A stretch of 28,087 bases of DNA. Source: a virus. The position numbers and the translations under genes are program-made. Below are positions 27,991 to 28,087 of this stretch, piece after piece (the stretch's first letter is position 1; each line of letters begins with the position of its first letter). The stretch covers positions 1 to 28,087 of IMG/VR virus record IMGVR_UViG_3300024520_000399; one strand, given 5' to 3'. The notes under the pieces were generated by a model. That model was given only the letters and a program-made list of their open reading frames with translations, was not told where the DNA came from and did not search any database.

Positions 27991-28087
27991 CAGGCACACG
28001 ACAGCTATGCAGGGTGACTATACGAGTACTTTCTCCATGATGTTTATGGTGGCTGGTGACATCAGCCTTAATTGATAGTCGTCTCGG

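Noticed and set aside
28016-28080. GACTAT (28016-28021) and ATAGTC (28075-28080) as the P7 pairing of a group I intron in the tRNA
   Set aside because: Too little sequence lies between the tRNA-like part and the first strand for the P3-P6 core, and no 5' splice site pairing or P3 partner is visible; kept only as a possible hairpin.
1-28087. Temperate-phage genes (integrase, CI-like repressor)
   Set aside because: None is visible in either strand; the ribbon-helix-helix protein is not evidence of lysogeny. The window is partial, so absence is not proof.

Overview
The window looks like part of the genome of a short-tailed (podovirus-like) bacteriophage. Evidence: terminase, portal, scaffold and HK97-type major capsid genes lie in order on the minus strand, followed by P22-like head-closure proteins (adaptor and propeller-like stabilisation protein), fibre-like proteins, glycine/glutamine-rich proteins of the kind ejected with DNA, and a lysis group. 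There is no tape-measure, sheath or tail-tube gene. No integrase, excisionase or transposase is visible. Host: a bacterium using strong Shine-Dalgarno sites. Two tiny lipoproteins, one with a Cys-Asp-Asn Lol-avoidance-type signal, hint at a Gram-negative host, but this is inference.

Layout. A divergent control region at about 24162-24334 separates two arms. Leftward arm, first part (24161 to 19535): a tightly overlapping train of small genes, joined by ATGA, TAATG or TTGA junctions. It includes a small-terminase candidate, a GroES-like co-chaperonin, and three consecutive small membrane proteins that run straight into the large terminase. Leftward arm, second part (19542 to 1): packaging and structural genes, a GNAT acetyltransferase inside the structural block, two proteins sharing an N-terminal module, a LamG-type protein, then a holin-like protein, an M15 peptidase endolysin and a membrane protein cut by the window edge. 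The only sizeable gap (17865-18147, between large terminase and portal) holds a 15-bp palindrome and a perfect 10-bp stem-loop.

Rightward arm (24335 to 28087): an early-type operon. It encodes small acidic proteins, a basic ribbon-helix-helix regulator candidate, a lipoprotein followed by two tiny membrane proteins, an AP2-like DNA-binding protein, a conserved phage protein beginning MGCDIH, a second lipoprotein, a DUF6948-like protein, an extraordinary (Gly-X)n protein built on a hexamer DNA repeat, and two zinc-knuckle proteins. At the right edge lies a tRNA-Leu-like 5' half whose anticodon arm is not intact.

At least ten genes are under 60 codons; I found them by reading the gaps between larger genes. 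They are supported by ribosome-binding sites and stop/start overlaps. Most attractive for novelty are the membrane-protein cascade ahead of the terminase, the lipoprotein/membrane cassette, the Gly-X repeat protein and the broken tRNA.
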